From an uncultured Alphaproteobacteria bacterium (GTDB taxonomy: Bacteria; Pseudomonadota; Alphaproteobacteria; Rhodobacterales; Rhodobacteraceae), in contig CAJXHI010000012.1 in assembly GCA_913051655.1 (NCBI GenBank), positions 1 to 64,000 of the forward strand: 64,000 nt of DNA, given 5' to 3'. Shown one piece after another: positions 20,604 through 31,949 of the stretch. The translations under genes were made by a program, and so were the position numbers. Positions within the stretch are counted from its first letter, which is position 1; every line of letters begins with the position of its first letter. The notes below the pieces were generated by a model. That model was not told the DNA's origin. It did no database searches and saw nothing but the letters and a program-made list of their open reading frames with translations.

Positions 20604-22271
20604 TTAAACGGTTACAGTCCCCCCAAGAACTGTTCCTTTGATCTTAATGTCCTTGAGCAACATTGGGGCTACCGTCAGAGGGTCCTGTCCCAATGCCACA
20701 AAATCCGCGCGCTTTCCAACACTGATCGAACCGACCTGATCATCTAATTTCAGAACATACGCAGCACCCATCGTTATCGCATAGAGAGCTTCTTGAACGC
20801 TGATCTGTTGGGTATTCCCCAAAATACGACCATTTTGGGTTTCTCGATTAACGGCACACCATGCGGTAAACAGAGGCGCCATTGGAGTAACAGGCGCATC
20901 AGAGTGGATGGCAAAATTTCCTTTAAAAACTACATTAGCATCCTTGCAGGCATCCATGCGCTTAGCCCGATCCGGACCTATCGATCTAGACCAATGTATA
21001 TCCCCAAAATAATATAGGTGATTGGCAAAAACATTTACCGTCAAGCCAAGAGCCCGCATCCGCAGGAACTGCGACTTATTGGCAAGCTGCACATGTTCAA
21101 GTGTATGGCGCAAATCAGGATTAGCACATTCCAAAAGCGCCTCTTCATAGGCTTCAATTGCCAATTCTGAGGCGCGATCCCCATTGGTATGGACATGTGT
21201 TTTGACGCCAGCACGATTCAATTCTTTGACGGCTTCTTTGAAATGAGAAATTTCCATATTCCAGATGCCTTGATCATGCCCTGTAAAATATCCCGGTTCT
21301 TTCAGCATTGCGGTAAAAGCCTGAATTGCGCCATCGGTAAATAATTTTGCGCCCCCAAGAAACAGTTTATCAGTTGAACGGGCCCGCAAAGCAATTGCAC
21401 GTTCTGCCGCTGCTTTGGGCGGTATTGTCATGGCGTTCATCATCGGGACATAACGGACAGGAAAATTTGGATCAGCCGTGATCTCTTCTAGCATCGCCAC
21501 TTCTAGATCATGGAGATCCGAGAGCAAATCAGCAACCGTTGTAACTCCGCAGTTTTTGGCTGTTTTCCCATAGGCGCGCACGCCATTTTCGTCAGCAAGA
21601 TCTCTGAAACTAACGCCAGTATGTTCCATAACAGGTGCCATAGCAGCAAATTCCTGCAATTCACCATTTGCCATGCCATCAGTGCCCATTACGACGCCTT
21701 CGATATTACTTCCATGCAAGAGTTTGGCAGCGCTAAGCGCAAGGCTATTCGCCGTTAGCAAATGAAAATTAGAATGCACCACAACAACAGGATGTTCACC
21801 GGAAACGGCATCAAGCTGATGACGATTAAGCCTGTCTCCCTCGAGGAAACTTGGCTCAAATCCCCAACCAACGACAGGATCTCCTAAAGGGGTCTGCGCA
21901 GCGACCTTTTTTAGTCGTTCGATCAGCTCGTCATAGGTTGCTACACCCCCCCATTCAGTTCCGTCAGGATCCACCCGCGCGTAATGTCCACAATAAGTGA
22001 AACGCCATACACCACCTGCGCTTACATGGGCATGGGCTTCGATGAAGCCGGGCATGATTATATCATCTTTAAAATCATCTATGATTTCATAATCCCCCCA
22101 GCCTTCAGCGCAATCTGCATGGCCAATTGCAAGGATATACCCATCACGCTCAGCCACATGAGTCGCCTCAGGATGATTATCATCCATTGTGATGACTTTT
22201 TTCGCCTCAAAAACTTTAATCACGTGTTTATACCTATTTGGCAAACGACAATATCGTGGAATTTTATCCAA
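20604..22271 (-). CDS. Amidohydrolase family protein (YtcJ-like, Amidohydro_3)
   Basis: DDIIMPGFIEAHAHVSAGG, AGVKTHVHTNGDRASELAIEAYEEAL, HTLEHVQLANKSQFLRMRALGLTVNVFANHLYYFGD; exact start uncertain (GTG nearer 22223 possible). Confidence 0.92.
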   Translation of the reverse strand: MDKIPRYCRLPNRYKHVIKVFEAKKVITMDDNHPEATHVAERDGYILAIGHADCAEGWGDYEIIDDFKDDIIMPGFIEAHAHVSAGGVWRFTYCGHYARVDPDGTEWGGVATYDELIERLKKVAAQTPLGDPVVGWGFEPSFLEGDRLNRHQLDAVSGEHPVVVVHSNFHLLTANSLALSAAKLLHGSNIEGVVMGTDGMANGELQEFAAMAPVMEHTGVSFRDLADENGVRAYGKTAKNCGVTTVADLLSDLHDLEVAMLEEITADPNFPVRYVPMMNAMTIPPKAAAERAIALRARSTDKLFLGGAKLFTDGAIQAFTAMLKEPGYFTGHDQGIWNMEISHFKEAVKELNRAGVKTHVHTNGDRASELAIEAYEEALLECANPDLRHTLEHVQLANKSQFLRMRALGLTVNVFANHLYYFGDIHWSRSIGPDRAKRMDACKDANVVFKGNFAIHSDAPVTPMAPLFTAWCAVNRETQNGRILGNTQQISVQEALYAITMGAAYVLKLDDQVGSISVGKRADFVALGQDPLTVAPMLLKDIKIKGTVLGGTVTV

Positions 22272-22389
22272 GTGACTAATCGCATGATTTGACTGACATT
22301 ATTATTTTTGGAGTCCGAATGTATTTTTGTAATTGATGAACGACCATCCAAATAAGATATTCCTGCCAAAGATAGCTCACTTCCGGACA

Positions 22390-23988
22390 CTAAAAATACT
22401 TTTGGCCGGGGGCTGCCTGTAGCAACGACTGAGTATAAGGATGCGTGGGCTGGGTGTAAATTTCATGTGTAGCCCCCATTTCTACCACAGCTCCCTTTTT
22501 CATAACAACGATATTGTCGCAAATCTGCGCTGCAACACGTAAATCATGTGTGATAAACAAAACGGCTAGTGAAAATTTTTTCTTAATATCCTCCAATAAT
22601 TCTAGTACCTGAGCCTGAACAGATACATCTAGAGCCGAAACAGCTTCATCCGCAATTAAGATTGCAGGCTCCATTGCTAAGGCACGAGCAATACAAATTC
22701 TTTGTCTTTGCCCTCCTGAAAATTGGTGTGGAAAGCGATTAAAATTATCTGGTTTTAACCCAACAATTTCCATGAGATCTTTGGCTTTATGAATTGCCGC
22801 TTCTTCTGATTGCCCAAAATTCATTGGTCCTTCTACTATAGATTGGCCAACGGTACGGCGAGGGTTAAGTGATCTGTAAGGGTCTTGGAATACAATCTGG
22901 ATTTCACGTCTGAGATGACGTAGTCCGCTTTCTCTCAACTTTGCTATATCTATATCTTTAATAAGTATGCTTCCAGAGTCCGGCTCTATTAGCCGGATAG
23001 CACAGCGCGCAACAGTTGACTTTCCAGAACCCGATTCACCTACAATGCCTAGGGTTTCACCCGGGGCTACCTTAAGGCTAACTTGATCCACAGCCCGAAC
23101 GATCCGATCATTTCTGAAAAGACTTGATTTACCAAACTTTTTGTCGATCGTTGTCAGCTCAAGTACTGCCTGAACATCAATGCTTTTCTTTTGCGGAGGT
23201 ACCATTGAGGGCACACTGCCAATAAGCATTTTTGTGTATTCATGTTGCGGGTTCGCCAAAATTTGATTGACCGTGTCCTGTTCAACAACAACGCCTTGTT
23301 GCATCACAACCACACGATCAGCAATATCTGCAACAACACCAAAATCATGAGTGATAAACAAAACACCCATTCCACGTCTTACTTGAATTTCTTTTATTAA
23401 TTCGAGAATTGTAGCCTGCGTTGTAACGTCCAAAGCCGTGGTAGGTTCATCAGCAATGAGAAGGTCGGGTTCAAGAACAAGCGCCATTGCAATCATTATG
23501 CGTTGCCTTTGACCGCCAGAAAGTTCATGGGGATATGAATGAAAGATTTTTTCAGGATCAGGTAATTTCACATTTTCCATTGCCTCGATAGCTTTGGATT
23601 TTCTTTTACCTGGCGTTAAATCCGTATGGATTTCCAGTATCTCCGTAATTTGCTCACCAACTTTCATCACAGGGTTAAGCGCTGTCATCGGTTCCTGAAA
23701 GATCATCGCTAATTTTTTACCCCGGAACTTCCGAAATTGATCTTCATTAACTTTTGCCAAGTCATAACCATCAAAAAGAATTTCACCTTTGGAAATAGTT
23801 AGGGCTCTTTTATCATAGATGCCCATCACGGAAAAAGCAGTAACGGATTTACCCGACCCAGATTCTCCAACAACACAAAGAATCTCATTTTTTTCGACGA
23901 AAATTGAAACATCATTTATGGCGTACTGTCTATCAGATTTGCTTGGCAATGTGACGCTTAAGCCTTTAATTTCGAGAAGCTTGCTCAT
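22390..23988 (-). CDS. ABC transporter ATP-binding protein, duplicated NBD (dipeptide/oligopeptide type)
   Basis: Two Walker A (GESGSGKSVTAF, GESGSGKSTVAR), two LSGGQRQR/FSGGQRQR signatures, DppD/F-like. Confidence 0.96.
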   Translation of the reverse strand: MSKLLEIKGLSVTLPSKSDRQYAINDVSIFVEKNEILCVVGESGSGKSVTAFSVMGIYDKRALTISKGEILFDGYDLAKVNEDQFRKFRGKKLAMIFQEPMTALNPVMKVGEQITEILEIHTDLTPGKRKSKAIEAMENVKLPDPEKIFHSYPHELSGGQRQRIMIAMALVLEPDLLIADEPTTALDVTTQATILELIKEIQVRRGMGVLFITHDFGVVADIADRVVVMQQGVVVEQDTVNQILANPQHEYTKMLIGSVPSMVPPQKKSIDVQAVLELTTIDKKFGKSSLFRNDRIVRAVDQVSLKVAPGETLGIVGESGSGKSTVARCAIRLIEPDSGSILIKDIDIAKLRESGLRHLRREIQIVFQDPYRSLNPRRTVGQSIVEGPMNFGQSEEAAIHKAKDLMEIVGLKPDNFNRFPHQFSGGQRQRICIARALAMEPAILIADEAVSALDVSVQAQVLELLEDIKKKFSLAVLFITHDLRVAAQICDNIVVMKKGAVVEMGATHEIYTQPTHPYTQSLLQAAPGQKYF

Positions 23989-24836
23989 TTTAAGCTCCTT
24001 GCGATCCTAGGATCCAATGTATCACGAAGCCCATCACCAACTATATTTACGGATAAAACAGTCACCGCCAACGCAATACCTGGAAAAAAGATAATCCAAG
24101 GCGTTAATTGGAAAAAAGTTCGACCTTCAGACATTATGTTACCCCAAGATGGAATTTCTGGAGGTATTCCTGCACCTAAGAAACCTAAAATCGCTTCTGT
24201 AAGCATGGCGGATCCGCAAATATAAGTGGCCTGCACAATCAGTGCGGCGATCGTGTTCGGCAATATATGCCGATGCATAATCAAATGAACTGGTGTGCCC
24301 ACAGAGATAGCGGCTTCAACGTAAGGTTCCTCGCGCACGGTCAGTACCACAGAGCGCACTAAACGTACAACCCTCGGAACTTCTGGAATGACTATAGCTG
24401 CGATAACAGTCGCGAGGCTTGCTCCCGACAAAGATATCATCGCGATAGCAAGCAAAATAGCTGGGATGGCCATAAGTCCGTCCATAACGCGCATAATAAG
24501 TGAGTCTAACGCTCTAATATAGCCTGCGACCAAACCTAAGACAGTACCGACAAGGATTGCAAATACCGCTACTGCAAGCCCAACTGTCAATGAAATTCGA
24601 CCGCCATTAACAACACGGCTGAATACGTCACGGCCCAATTGATCCGTACCGAAAAACCCAAAATCTCCTGGTGGTTTCAGCCGTGTCATTGGGGACAAAC
24701 TAAAGGGATCCTTGGTGAAAAAAGGACCAAACAAGGCGATGGCAATAATTATTACAAGAATTGACATACCGATTGAAACGTTCCGATTTTTCCAAGTTAC
24801 ATCGAACACGCTTGGCTCAACCTGACTTTGCATCAC
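23985..24836 (-). CDS. ABC transporter permease (DppC-like)
   Basis: GTDQLGRDVFSRVVNGGRISLTVGLAVAV, EAILGFLGAGIPPEIPSWGNIMSEGR. Confidence 0.95.
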   Translation of the reverse strand: MMQSQVEPSVFDVTWKNRNVSIGMSILVIIIAIALFGPFFTKDPFSLSPMTRLKPPGDFGFFGTDQLGRDVFSRVVNGGRISLTVGLAVAVFAILVGTVLGLVAGYIRALDSLIMRVMDGLMAIPAILLAIAMISLSGASLATVIAAIVIPEVPRVVRLVRSVVLTVREEPYVEAAISVGTPVHLIMHRHILPNTIAALIVQATYICGSAMLTEAILGFLGAGIPPEIPSWGNIMSEGRTFFQLTPWIIFFPGIALAVTVLSVNIVGDGLRDTLDPRIARSLK

Positions 24837-24850
24837 AAAAACCTTCTATT

Positions 24851-25795
24851 TTAATATTTAATTCGTGGATCAAAAAATGTGTATGCGAGGTCGATTACTA
24901 AATTTAACAACACATAGACTAAGCTGAAAAACAAAATTAAGCCTTGGATAATCGGATAATCTCGCGCCAAAACCGCATCAAGAACAAGGCGACCCAACCC
25001 TGGAATGTTGTATACACTTTCCGTAACAACAACGCCTCCGATAAGCAAAGCGATACCAAGTCCAATGACAGTCACAATCGGAACTGCGGCGTTACGTAAC
25101 GCATGCCGCATTAATATTTTCGTTTCAGAGAGCCCTTTTGCCCGTGCTGTGCGAATATAATCCTCTTCCAACACTTCAATTACAGATGCCCTTGTCATAC
25201 GCGCCAACAGGGCAATGTATATTACGCTAAGCGTAATTGTCGGTAAGATAATATGCTGTAAAAATGGTAATATTCCGAATTCAAAAGGGGACTTATAACC
25301 CTGCACCGGCAAAACGCGCCAAGTAATCGAAAAGACGTAAATTAAGATGTAACCAAGTACAAATACAGGTATTGAAAATCCACCTACGGAAAACAACATC
25401 ACGGTTCGGTCAATCCAACTTCCTGCTTTGAAAGCTGCAATCGTTCCGAGCGGAACGGCGACAATCACAGAGAATATTATGGTGCTGGAAGCGAGCAGAA
25501 GGGTCGGTTCCAAGCGTTGTTTGATGAGCTCTGTGACGGGCTTGCTCGAAAAAATCGATGTGCCGAAATCACCCTGCATTAATGCGCCAATCCAGTTTGC
25601 AAATTGAACGACAATCGGCTCTGAAAGCCCCAATTTCTCTCTAATTCGTTCGACATCTTCTGCAGTGGCATAATCACCTGCAATCACAGCTGCCGGGTCA
25701 CCTGGCGACAGCCTCAGTAATAAAAAAACAAACAAAGCAACCACTAGAATGACAGGTATAGTCATAAGAGCACGCTTGATGGTGTAGGCAAACAT
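24851..25795 (-). CDS. ABC transporter permease (DppB-like)
   Basis: RLSPGDPAAVIAGDYATAEDVERIREKLGL, ARMTRASVIEVLEEDYIRTARAKGLSE, ESVYNIPGLGRLVLDAVLARDYPIIQG. Confidence 0.96.
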   Translation of the reverse strand: MFAYTIKRALMTIPVILVVALFVFLLLRLSPGDPAAVIAGDYATAEDVERIREKLGLSEPIVVQFANWIGALMQGDFGTSIFSSKPVTELIKQRLEPTLLLASSTIIFSVIVAVPLGTIAAFKAGSWIDRTVMLFSVGGFSIPVFVLGYILIYVFSITWRVLPVQGYKSPFEFGILPFLQHIILPTITLSVIYIALLARMTRASVIEVLEEDYIRTARAKGLSETKILMRHALRNAAVPIVTVIGLGIALLIGGVVVTESVYNIPGLGRLVLDAVLARDYPIIQGLILFFSLVYVLLNLVIDLAYTFFDPRIKY

Positions 25796-25824
25796 TTGAG
25801 TTAAAATCCTAAAAAAGTTTGATC

Positions 25825-25853
25825 AGTCGACCCAAATGTTACTTGGGTCGACT
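25825..25853 (-). terminator. Perfect 11-bp stem hairpin between substrate-binding protein and permease genes (attenuator/terminator-like)
   Basis: AGTCGACCCAA-atgttac-TTGGGTCGACT; on the minus strand it follows the SBP stop and is followed within a few nt by a T6 run (gatcaaacttttttagg). Confidence 0.75.
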
Positions 25854-25867
25854 TACTTGCAATAATC

Positions 25868-27475
25868 CTATTCTATGGACATATTCCAAAAGAATTGAAC
25901 TGGAGATTTTATCAAGCCTTTAACGTTGTTGCGATACGCAACAGGGGTAAAAAACTGTCCAAGTTCTCCCGATGCACCAATCGCCCAGAGCCGTTCTTGA
26001 ACTTTCCGACCAATCTCTTGCTTTTCTTCCAGTGAAGTTGCTTTTGAGAATTGGCCCCTCGCTTCTTCAAGCGCAGCATCAGTTGGCCACCCAAACCAGC
26101 CTGCATCTGGGTCACCTGAAAATGCTATAGCCATTGGGTCAATCACGTCTGCACCAATCCACCAAGTATGGAACATGTTCCATCCACCTTCGCCCACCGG
26201 ATCACGCAAAGCACGCCGTGAAGTTAACGTGGACCAATCCATGGCTTCAACATTTACTGTGAAACCCGCGTTACGCAACTTTTCTGCAGTTACTAACGAA
26301 AATGCTGACAAAACCGGAACGTCAGTTGGCTGCATAATCAAAACCGGCGTTCCATCATAGCCAGTTTTCGCAAGCGCCGCTTTGGCAGCATCGATGCTTC
26401 CTGTCGCCATAATGTCTGAACCAACATCATTAGCTAGAGGCGTACCGCACGGGAAAACAGAATAACAGGTTTTCCAGAATTGTGGATCACCGATTGCTGC
26501 GGCAAGGTAATCTTCTTGCTTCATCGCCATCATTGCAGCACGACGTACTTCTACATCGTCAAAGGGTGACAGCAAGTGGTTAAACCGCGCAAATCCTATG
26601 TTTCCAAGCGGGTCATTGACTTCAACTGTGATGTTAGGGTCTGCTGCTATCAGAGGCGCCAAGTCCGGTGCAGGAGATTCAAAGTAATCGATCTCCCCTG
26701 CCATCAGAGCATTCATTGCAGTTGTATTGTCAGGGAAATATTGCCAAATAACCTTGTCTACTAAAGCTTTTTTCCCACCGGATGCTGCAGACGCCGGCTC
26801 TGATCTTGGAACATATGCGTCAAATTTCGTGTATACAACTTTGCTTCCAGGAACCCATTGATCTGCTTCGAATTTGAATGGTCCAGACCCTGTGTAGTCA
26901 GTTATCTGTTCAAATGCATCTGTTTCCGCTACGCGCTTGGGCATTATAAAAGGCACATTTGACGAAATTTTTCCAATGGACTCCAAAACAAGACCATAGG
27001 GTTCAGACAATTTCATTGTCACTGCATTTGCGGACGAAGCTTCAAGGCTTGTGATAACTTTAAATAGTTGTTGGCCCATTCCATCGCGTTTTCCCCAGCG
27101 CTGTAATGAAGCAACTACGTCTTCTCCCGTTACTGACGCACCGTCATGAAACTTAAGGCCATCTCTAAGAACGAAATTCCATGTAAGTCCATCGTCTGAG
27201 GTTGACCATGTGTCAACCATTTGCGGCTGTGGGGTAAAACTGTCATCCATTGCGAATAACGTGTCATAAATCATGTACCCGTGGTTGCGAGAAATGTAAG
27301 CCGTTGTCCAAATTGGATCTAGATTTTTTAAGTCAGCATGCGGTATCACATTCATCACTTTTTCCGCATACACTGGTGCTGCTGAAGCGCCGATGGCGAT
27401 AGATGCCACTAAACACGACGCCCTGGTGAAAGTTTTTAAACTCCAAGATCTCATAATATTTCCTCGTTGTTTCAC
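25868..27475 (-). CDS. ABC transporter substrate-binding protein (SBP family 5, DppA-like)
   Basis: Signal peptide then LKNLDPIWTTAYISRNHGYMIYDTLFAMD...DGLKFHDGASVTGEDVVASLQRW; start probably MRSWSLKTF (27454). Confidence 0.95.
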   Translation of the reverse strand: MKQRGNIMRSWSLKTFTRASCLVASIAIGASAAPVYAEKVMNVIPHADLKNLDPIWTTAYISRNHGYMIYDTLFAMDDSFTPQPQMVDTWSTSDDGLTWNFVLRDGLKFHDGASVTGEDVVASLQRWGKRDGMGQQLFKVITSLEASSANAVTMKLSEPYGLVLESIGKISSNVPFIMPKRVAETDAFEQITDYTGSGPFKFEADQWVPGSKVVYTKFDAYVPRSEPASAASGGKKALVDKVIWQYFPDNTTAMNALMAGEIDYFESPAPDLAPLIAADPNITVEVNDPLGNIGFARFNHLLSPFDDVEVRRAAMMAMKQEDYLAAAIGDPQFWKTCYSVFPCGTPLANDVGSDIMATGSIDAAKAALAKTGYDGTPVLIMQPTDVPVLSAFSLVTAEKLRNAGFTVNVEAMDWSTLTSRRALRDPVGEGGWNMFHTWWIGADVIDPMAIAFSGDPDAGWFGWPTDAALEEARGQFSKATSLEEKQEIGRKVQERLWAIGASGELGQFFTPVAYRNNVKGLIKSPVQFFWNMSIE

Positions 27476-27678
27476 TTTTTGATTTTAGAAGCCATTTCTT
27501 TTGATCTGCCCGTGCTAGATGACTTTCATATGAAAAGGGTAAGTAAACATCTCCAGGAAAACAATAAAAAAATCGCCTAATCGATACCAAAAACTAATTT
27601 ATGTGACGGCAAACATGCGATGTAATTTACCTAAACGGTCACATTCGTATTAATTGGAAGGTACAGACCGCATTTACA

Positions 27679-27960
27679 TCAAAAATCCAAGGATAGAAGC
27701 GGAATACAAAAATAGCTCTCAGTCTTGGAATTTCGTTCAACGTTCAAAGTTATAAGTTTGTCTGGAAGATAACGAAGTTGAGCAGCGTCACCATTATAAT
27801 CAAGTTTCCCAAACAGTTTTTTCAATTCAACTTCGCACTCGCCATAAGTGGAAAAATAATTCTGACCGCCAATGGCATTTTCTCTGGACAGCTGGTTTGC
27901 ACTAAGACTAATGCCGCCTGATGACAGTGCAATAATTACGATTGTCCAAATCTGTGTCAA
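27679..27960 (-). CDS. Small hypothetical (possibly exported) protein
   Basis: 93 aa with hydrophobic N-terminus (MTQIWTIVIIALSSGGISLSA); no recognised family; flanked by intergenic DNA. Confidence 0.45.
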   Translation of the reverse strand: MTQIWTIVIIALSSGGISLSANQLSRENAIGGQNYFSTYGECEVELKKLFGKLDYNGDAAQLRYLPDKLITLNVERNSKTESYFCIPLLSLDF

Positions 27961-28067
27961 AGCGCTACCTTTAAAAGTCTCGAGCTAAGTTTCTTGCCCT
28001 GAAAGAGTATCAGACTTAAGCTGTTTTTATTGCTTAACAATACACTTCCTGAAAGGTTTTTAAAACA

Positions 28068-30569
28068 TTAAACATCAGCGCGAATCTCTAAGTTCCGCGG
28101 ATCATAAGGGCTGTCTTCAGTGATTTCTGCATCCCAAAGCTCATTCAGCATTTTGACCTTTAATTTGGTTCCGACATTGCTAAACTCAGGTTTGACGTAA
28201 CCAAGGCCGATCGACTTTTCGAAGACCACCGAATATCCGCCAGAGGTAAGCCGCCCCACGCGTGTTTCATCCTTCGTGTAAAGTGCCTCACGCCCCCATG
28301 GGTCTGCATCTTTGGGACCATCAATCAATAATGTCACGCATTTTGACCGTACTCCAATACTTTCCATCTCGGTTTTGCCGTGAAATTCCTTGTTCAGATC
28401 AACGAAACGGGAAAGATCAGCCTCCATCGGTGTTGCGTCACGCCCAAGCTCATTTCCAAAGGCACGGTATGATTTTTCCTGACGGAGCCAGTTTTGAGCT
28501 CGTGCGCCCACAAGCTTCATTGCATGCTTTTCACCTGCGACTTGTAAAAGATCAAAAAGATAATTTTGCATTTCAATCGGATGGTGTAACTCCCACCCCA
28601 ATTCACCGGTATAGCCCACACGGATCAAATTTACAGGGCACATACCCAATTCGATTTTACGTGCAGAAAGCCAAGGAGAACGTTTATTTGAAAGAGCCGT
28701 GGAAGGATCGCTATCCTTTATCACTTCGTTCAAAACATCGCGGGATTTGGGTCCAGAGATCGCAAAAACGCCCCACTGCGTGGTAACATTCTGAACTTCG
28801 ATGTAGCCAACGTCTGTCATCTTGTCTTCTGCCGCTTTGCACAAGTAATCTCCGTCATAGGCCGTCCAAGCACCTGCTGATACGAGGTAGTATTCGTTCT
28901 CACCAAAGCGGGCAATGGTATATTCCGTACGTGTTGTTCCGTGGGAGGTAAGCGCGTATGTGAGGTTGATCCGGCCAACTCTTGGAAGCTTATTACAAGT
29001 AAACCAATCCAAAAACGCGGTTGCACCTGGGCCTCTAACAATATGTTTTGTAAATGCCGTGGCGTCGATTAGGCCTACAGATTCACGGATAGCTTTGGCC
29101 TCGTGTACCGCATATTTCCACCAAGCGCCGCGGCGAAAACTGCGCGCATCGTGATCGAAATGCTCCGCGGCATTAAGCGGCCCAAAATAGTTGGGACGCT
29201 CAAAACCGTTGACACATCCGAATTGCGCGCCAAGCGCTTTCTGGCGGTCATAGGCCGGCGCCGTGCGCAAAGGACGACAGGCGTCGCGTTCTTCGTCAGG
29301 ATGATGAAGGATGTAAACATGTTCGTAACACTCTTCGTTTTTGCGCGCAGCATATTCAGTGGTCATCCAATCGCCGTATCGTTTTGGGTCAAGGCTTGCC
29401 ATATCAATTTCTGCTTCGCCTTCAACCATCATCTGGGCAAGGTAATATCCCGCTCCGCCTGCCGCTGTGATCCCAAACGAAAACCCTTCAGCAATCCAAA
29501 TATTCCGCAAACCCGGTGCGGGCCCGACAAGGGGGTTGCCGTCGGGCGTATAACAAATCGGTCCGTTGTAATCATCCTTCAGCCCCACCGTCTCGCTTGA
29601 AGGGATACGGTGGATCATGGAGATATATTCTTCTTCGATCCGATCCAAGTTTAGCTGGAAAAGATCGGCGCGAAAACTGTTAGGCACCGAATATTCAAAT
29701 CGTGCAGGCGCATTACGTTCGTAGGGACCAAGGATCCAACCGCCTCGTTCTTCGCGCACATACCATTTCGCATCAGCATCACGCAGAACTGGATGTTCTT
29801 CATTAGATTTGCGCCATTCAACTAAGGCGGGATCAGGTTCCGTCACAATGAATTGATGTTCCACTGGAATTGCAGGTGTTTTAATTCCCAAAAGCCTTGC
29901 TGTGCGTTGTGCGTGGTTGCCAGTCGCAGTTACTACATGTTCTGCGTGAATCACGATCTGTTCGTCAGAGGGCATAAGGTTACCACCTTGCTCCACCATT
30001 TTGGTCAGCGTCACTTTCCATTCGCTACCGGTCCATTCATATCCATCAGCCTGCCATTTACGCTCAATCATAACACCGCGTTGACGCGCTCCTTTAGCCA
30101 TAGCCATTGTCACATCAGCCGGGTTTATGTAACCGTCTGTGGGATGATAAATCGCCCCGATAAGATCCTCGGAACGCACTAGAGGATAGCGCTCTTTAAT
30201 CTGCGCGGTACTCAACCATTCATATGGCACGTCACAGGTTTCTGCCGTGGTTGCATAGACCATATATTCATCCATGCGCGCCTTGGTCTGGGCCATGCGG
30301 AGGTTGCCCACGATTGAAAATCCTGCGTTCAATCCGGTTTCCGCCTCAAGTGTTTTATAAAAATTTACGGAGTATTGGTGAATATGGGTGGTTGCGTAGG
30401 ACATATTAAACAGCGGCAAAAGTCCAGCCGCATGCCATGTCGATCCTGAGGTCAGCTCATCACGTTCTAAAAGCATGACATCTTTCCATCCAGCACGGGC
30501 CAAATGGTAAGCAATCGAAGTTCCTACAGCTCCACCTCCAACCACCAGTGCTTTGACATTTGTCTTCAT
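28068..30569 (-). CDS. FAD-dependent oxidoreductase with GcvT/aminomethyltransferase domain (DMGDH/sarcosine dehydrogenase-like)
   Basis: VGGGAVGTSIAYHLARAGWKDVMLLERDELTSGSTWHAAGLLP; C-terminal VGYTGELGWELHHP and GLGYVKPEFSNVGTKLKV GcvT motifs; 833 aa. Confidence 0.93.
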   Translation of the reverse strand: MKTNVKALVVGGGAVGTSIAYHLARAGWKDVMLLERDELTSGSTWHAAGLLPLFNMSYATTHIHQYSVNFYKTLEAETGLNAGFSIVGNLRMAQTKARMDEYMVYATTAETCDVPYEWLSTAQIKERYPLVRSEDLIGAIYHPTDGYINPADVTMAMAKGARQRGVMIERKWQADGYEWTGSEWKVTLTKMVEQGGNLMPSDEQIVIHAEHVVTATGNHAQRTARLLGIKTPAIPVEHQFIVTEPDPALVEWRKSNEEHPVLRDADAKWYVREERGGWILGPYERNAPARFEYSVPNSFRADLFQLNLDRIEEEYISMIHRIPSSETVGLKDDYNGPICYTPDGNPLVGPAPGLRNIWIAEGFSFGITAAGGAGYYLAQMMVEGEAEIDMASLDPKRYGDWMTTEYAARKNEECYEHVYILHHPDEERDACRPLRTAPAYDRQKALGAQFGCVNGFERPNYFGPLNAAEHFDHDARSFRRGAWWKYAVHEAKAIRESVGLIDATAFTKHIVRGPGATAFLDWFTCNKLPRVGRINLTYALTSHGTTRTEYTIARFGENEYYLVSAGAWTAYDGDYLCKAAEDKMTDVGYIEVQNVTTQWGVFAISGPKSRDVLNEVIKDSDPSTALSNKRSPWLSARKIELGMCPVNLIRVGYTGELGWELHHPIEMQNYLFDLLQVAGEKHAMKLVGARAQNWLRQEKSYRAFGNELGRDATPMEADLSRFVDLNKEFHGKTEMESIGVRSKCVTLLIDGPKDADPWGREALYTKDETRVGRLTSGGYSVVFEKSIGLGYVKPEFSNVGTKLKVKMLNELWDAEITEDSPYDPRNLEIRADV

Positions 30570-30846
30570 CTTTTCACCTCACAAAACGACGTTAAGGATC
30601 CTATGCGGTAACAGGCAATTTACCGGCGTTATTCAGCCGACCTCACACGGTTCAAAACCGACTTTTTCATATAATATTTGATCGCTGATCGAGACCCAGA
30701 ACAAAGAGTATAATGGTTTTCTCCGTAAAGAAAAAGCCTATGGTTTAATTTACGCCCATAATTATCTCTGTGCTTTTCAAGAGTTAATACCCCCCCTATA
30801 AAGGTTTCAGCCCTCAATAGAATCACAGTGGGTCAACGTGTGGTAG

Positions 30847-31905
<1,059 letters not shown>

Positions 31906-31949
31906 ACTGCGCACGATGTCATAGCGCTCCATTTGACCTTGAGATTCAT

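Noticed and set aside
29103-29600. 165 aa plus-strand ORF, and 28262..28786
   Set aside because: Antisense to the DMGDH/GcvT-like gene; no recognisable domain.
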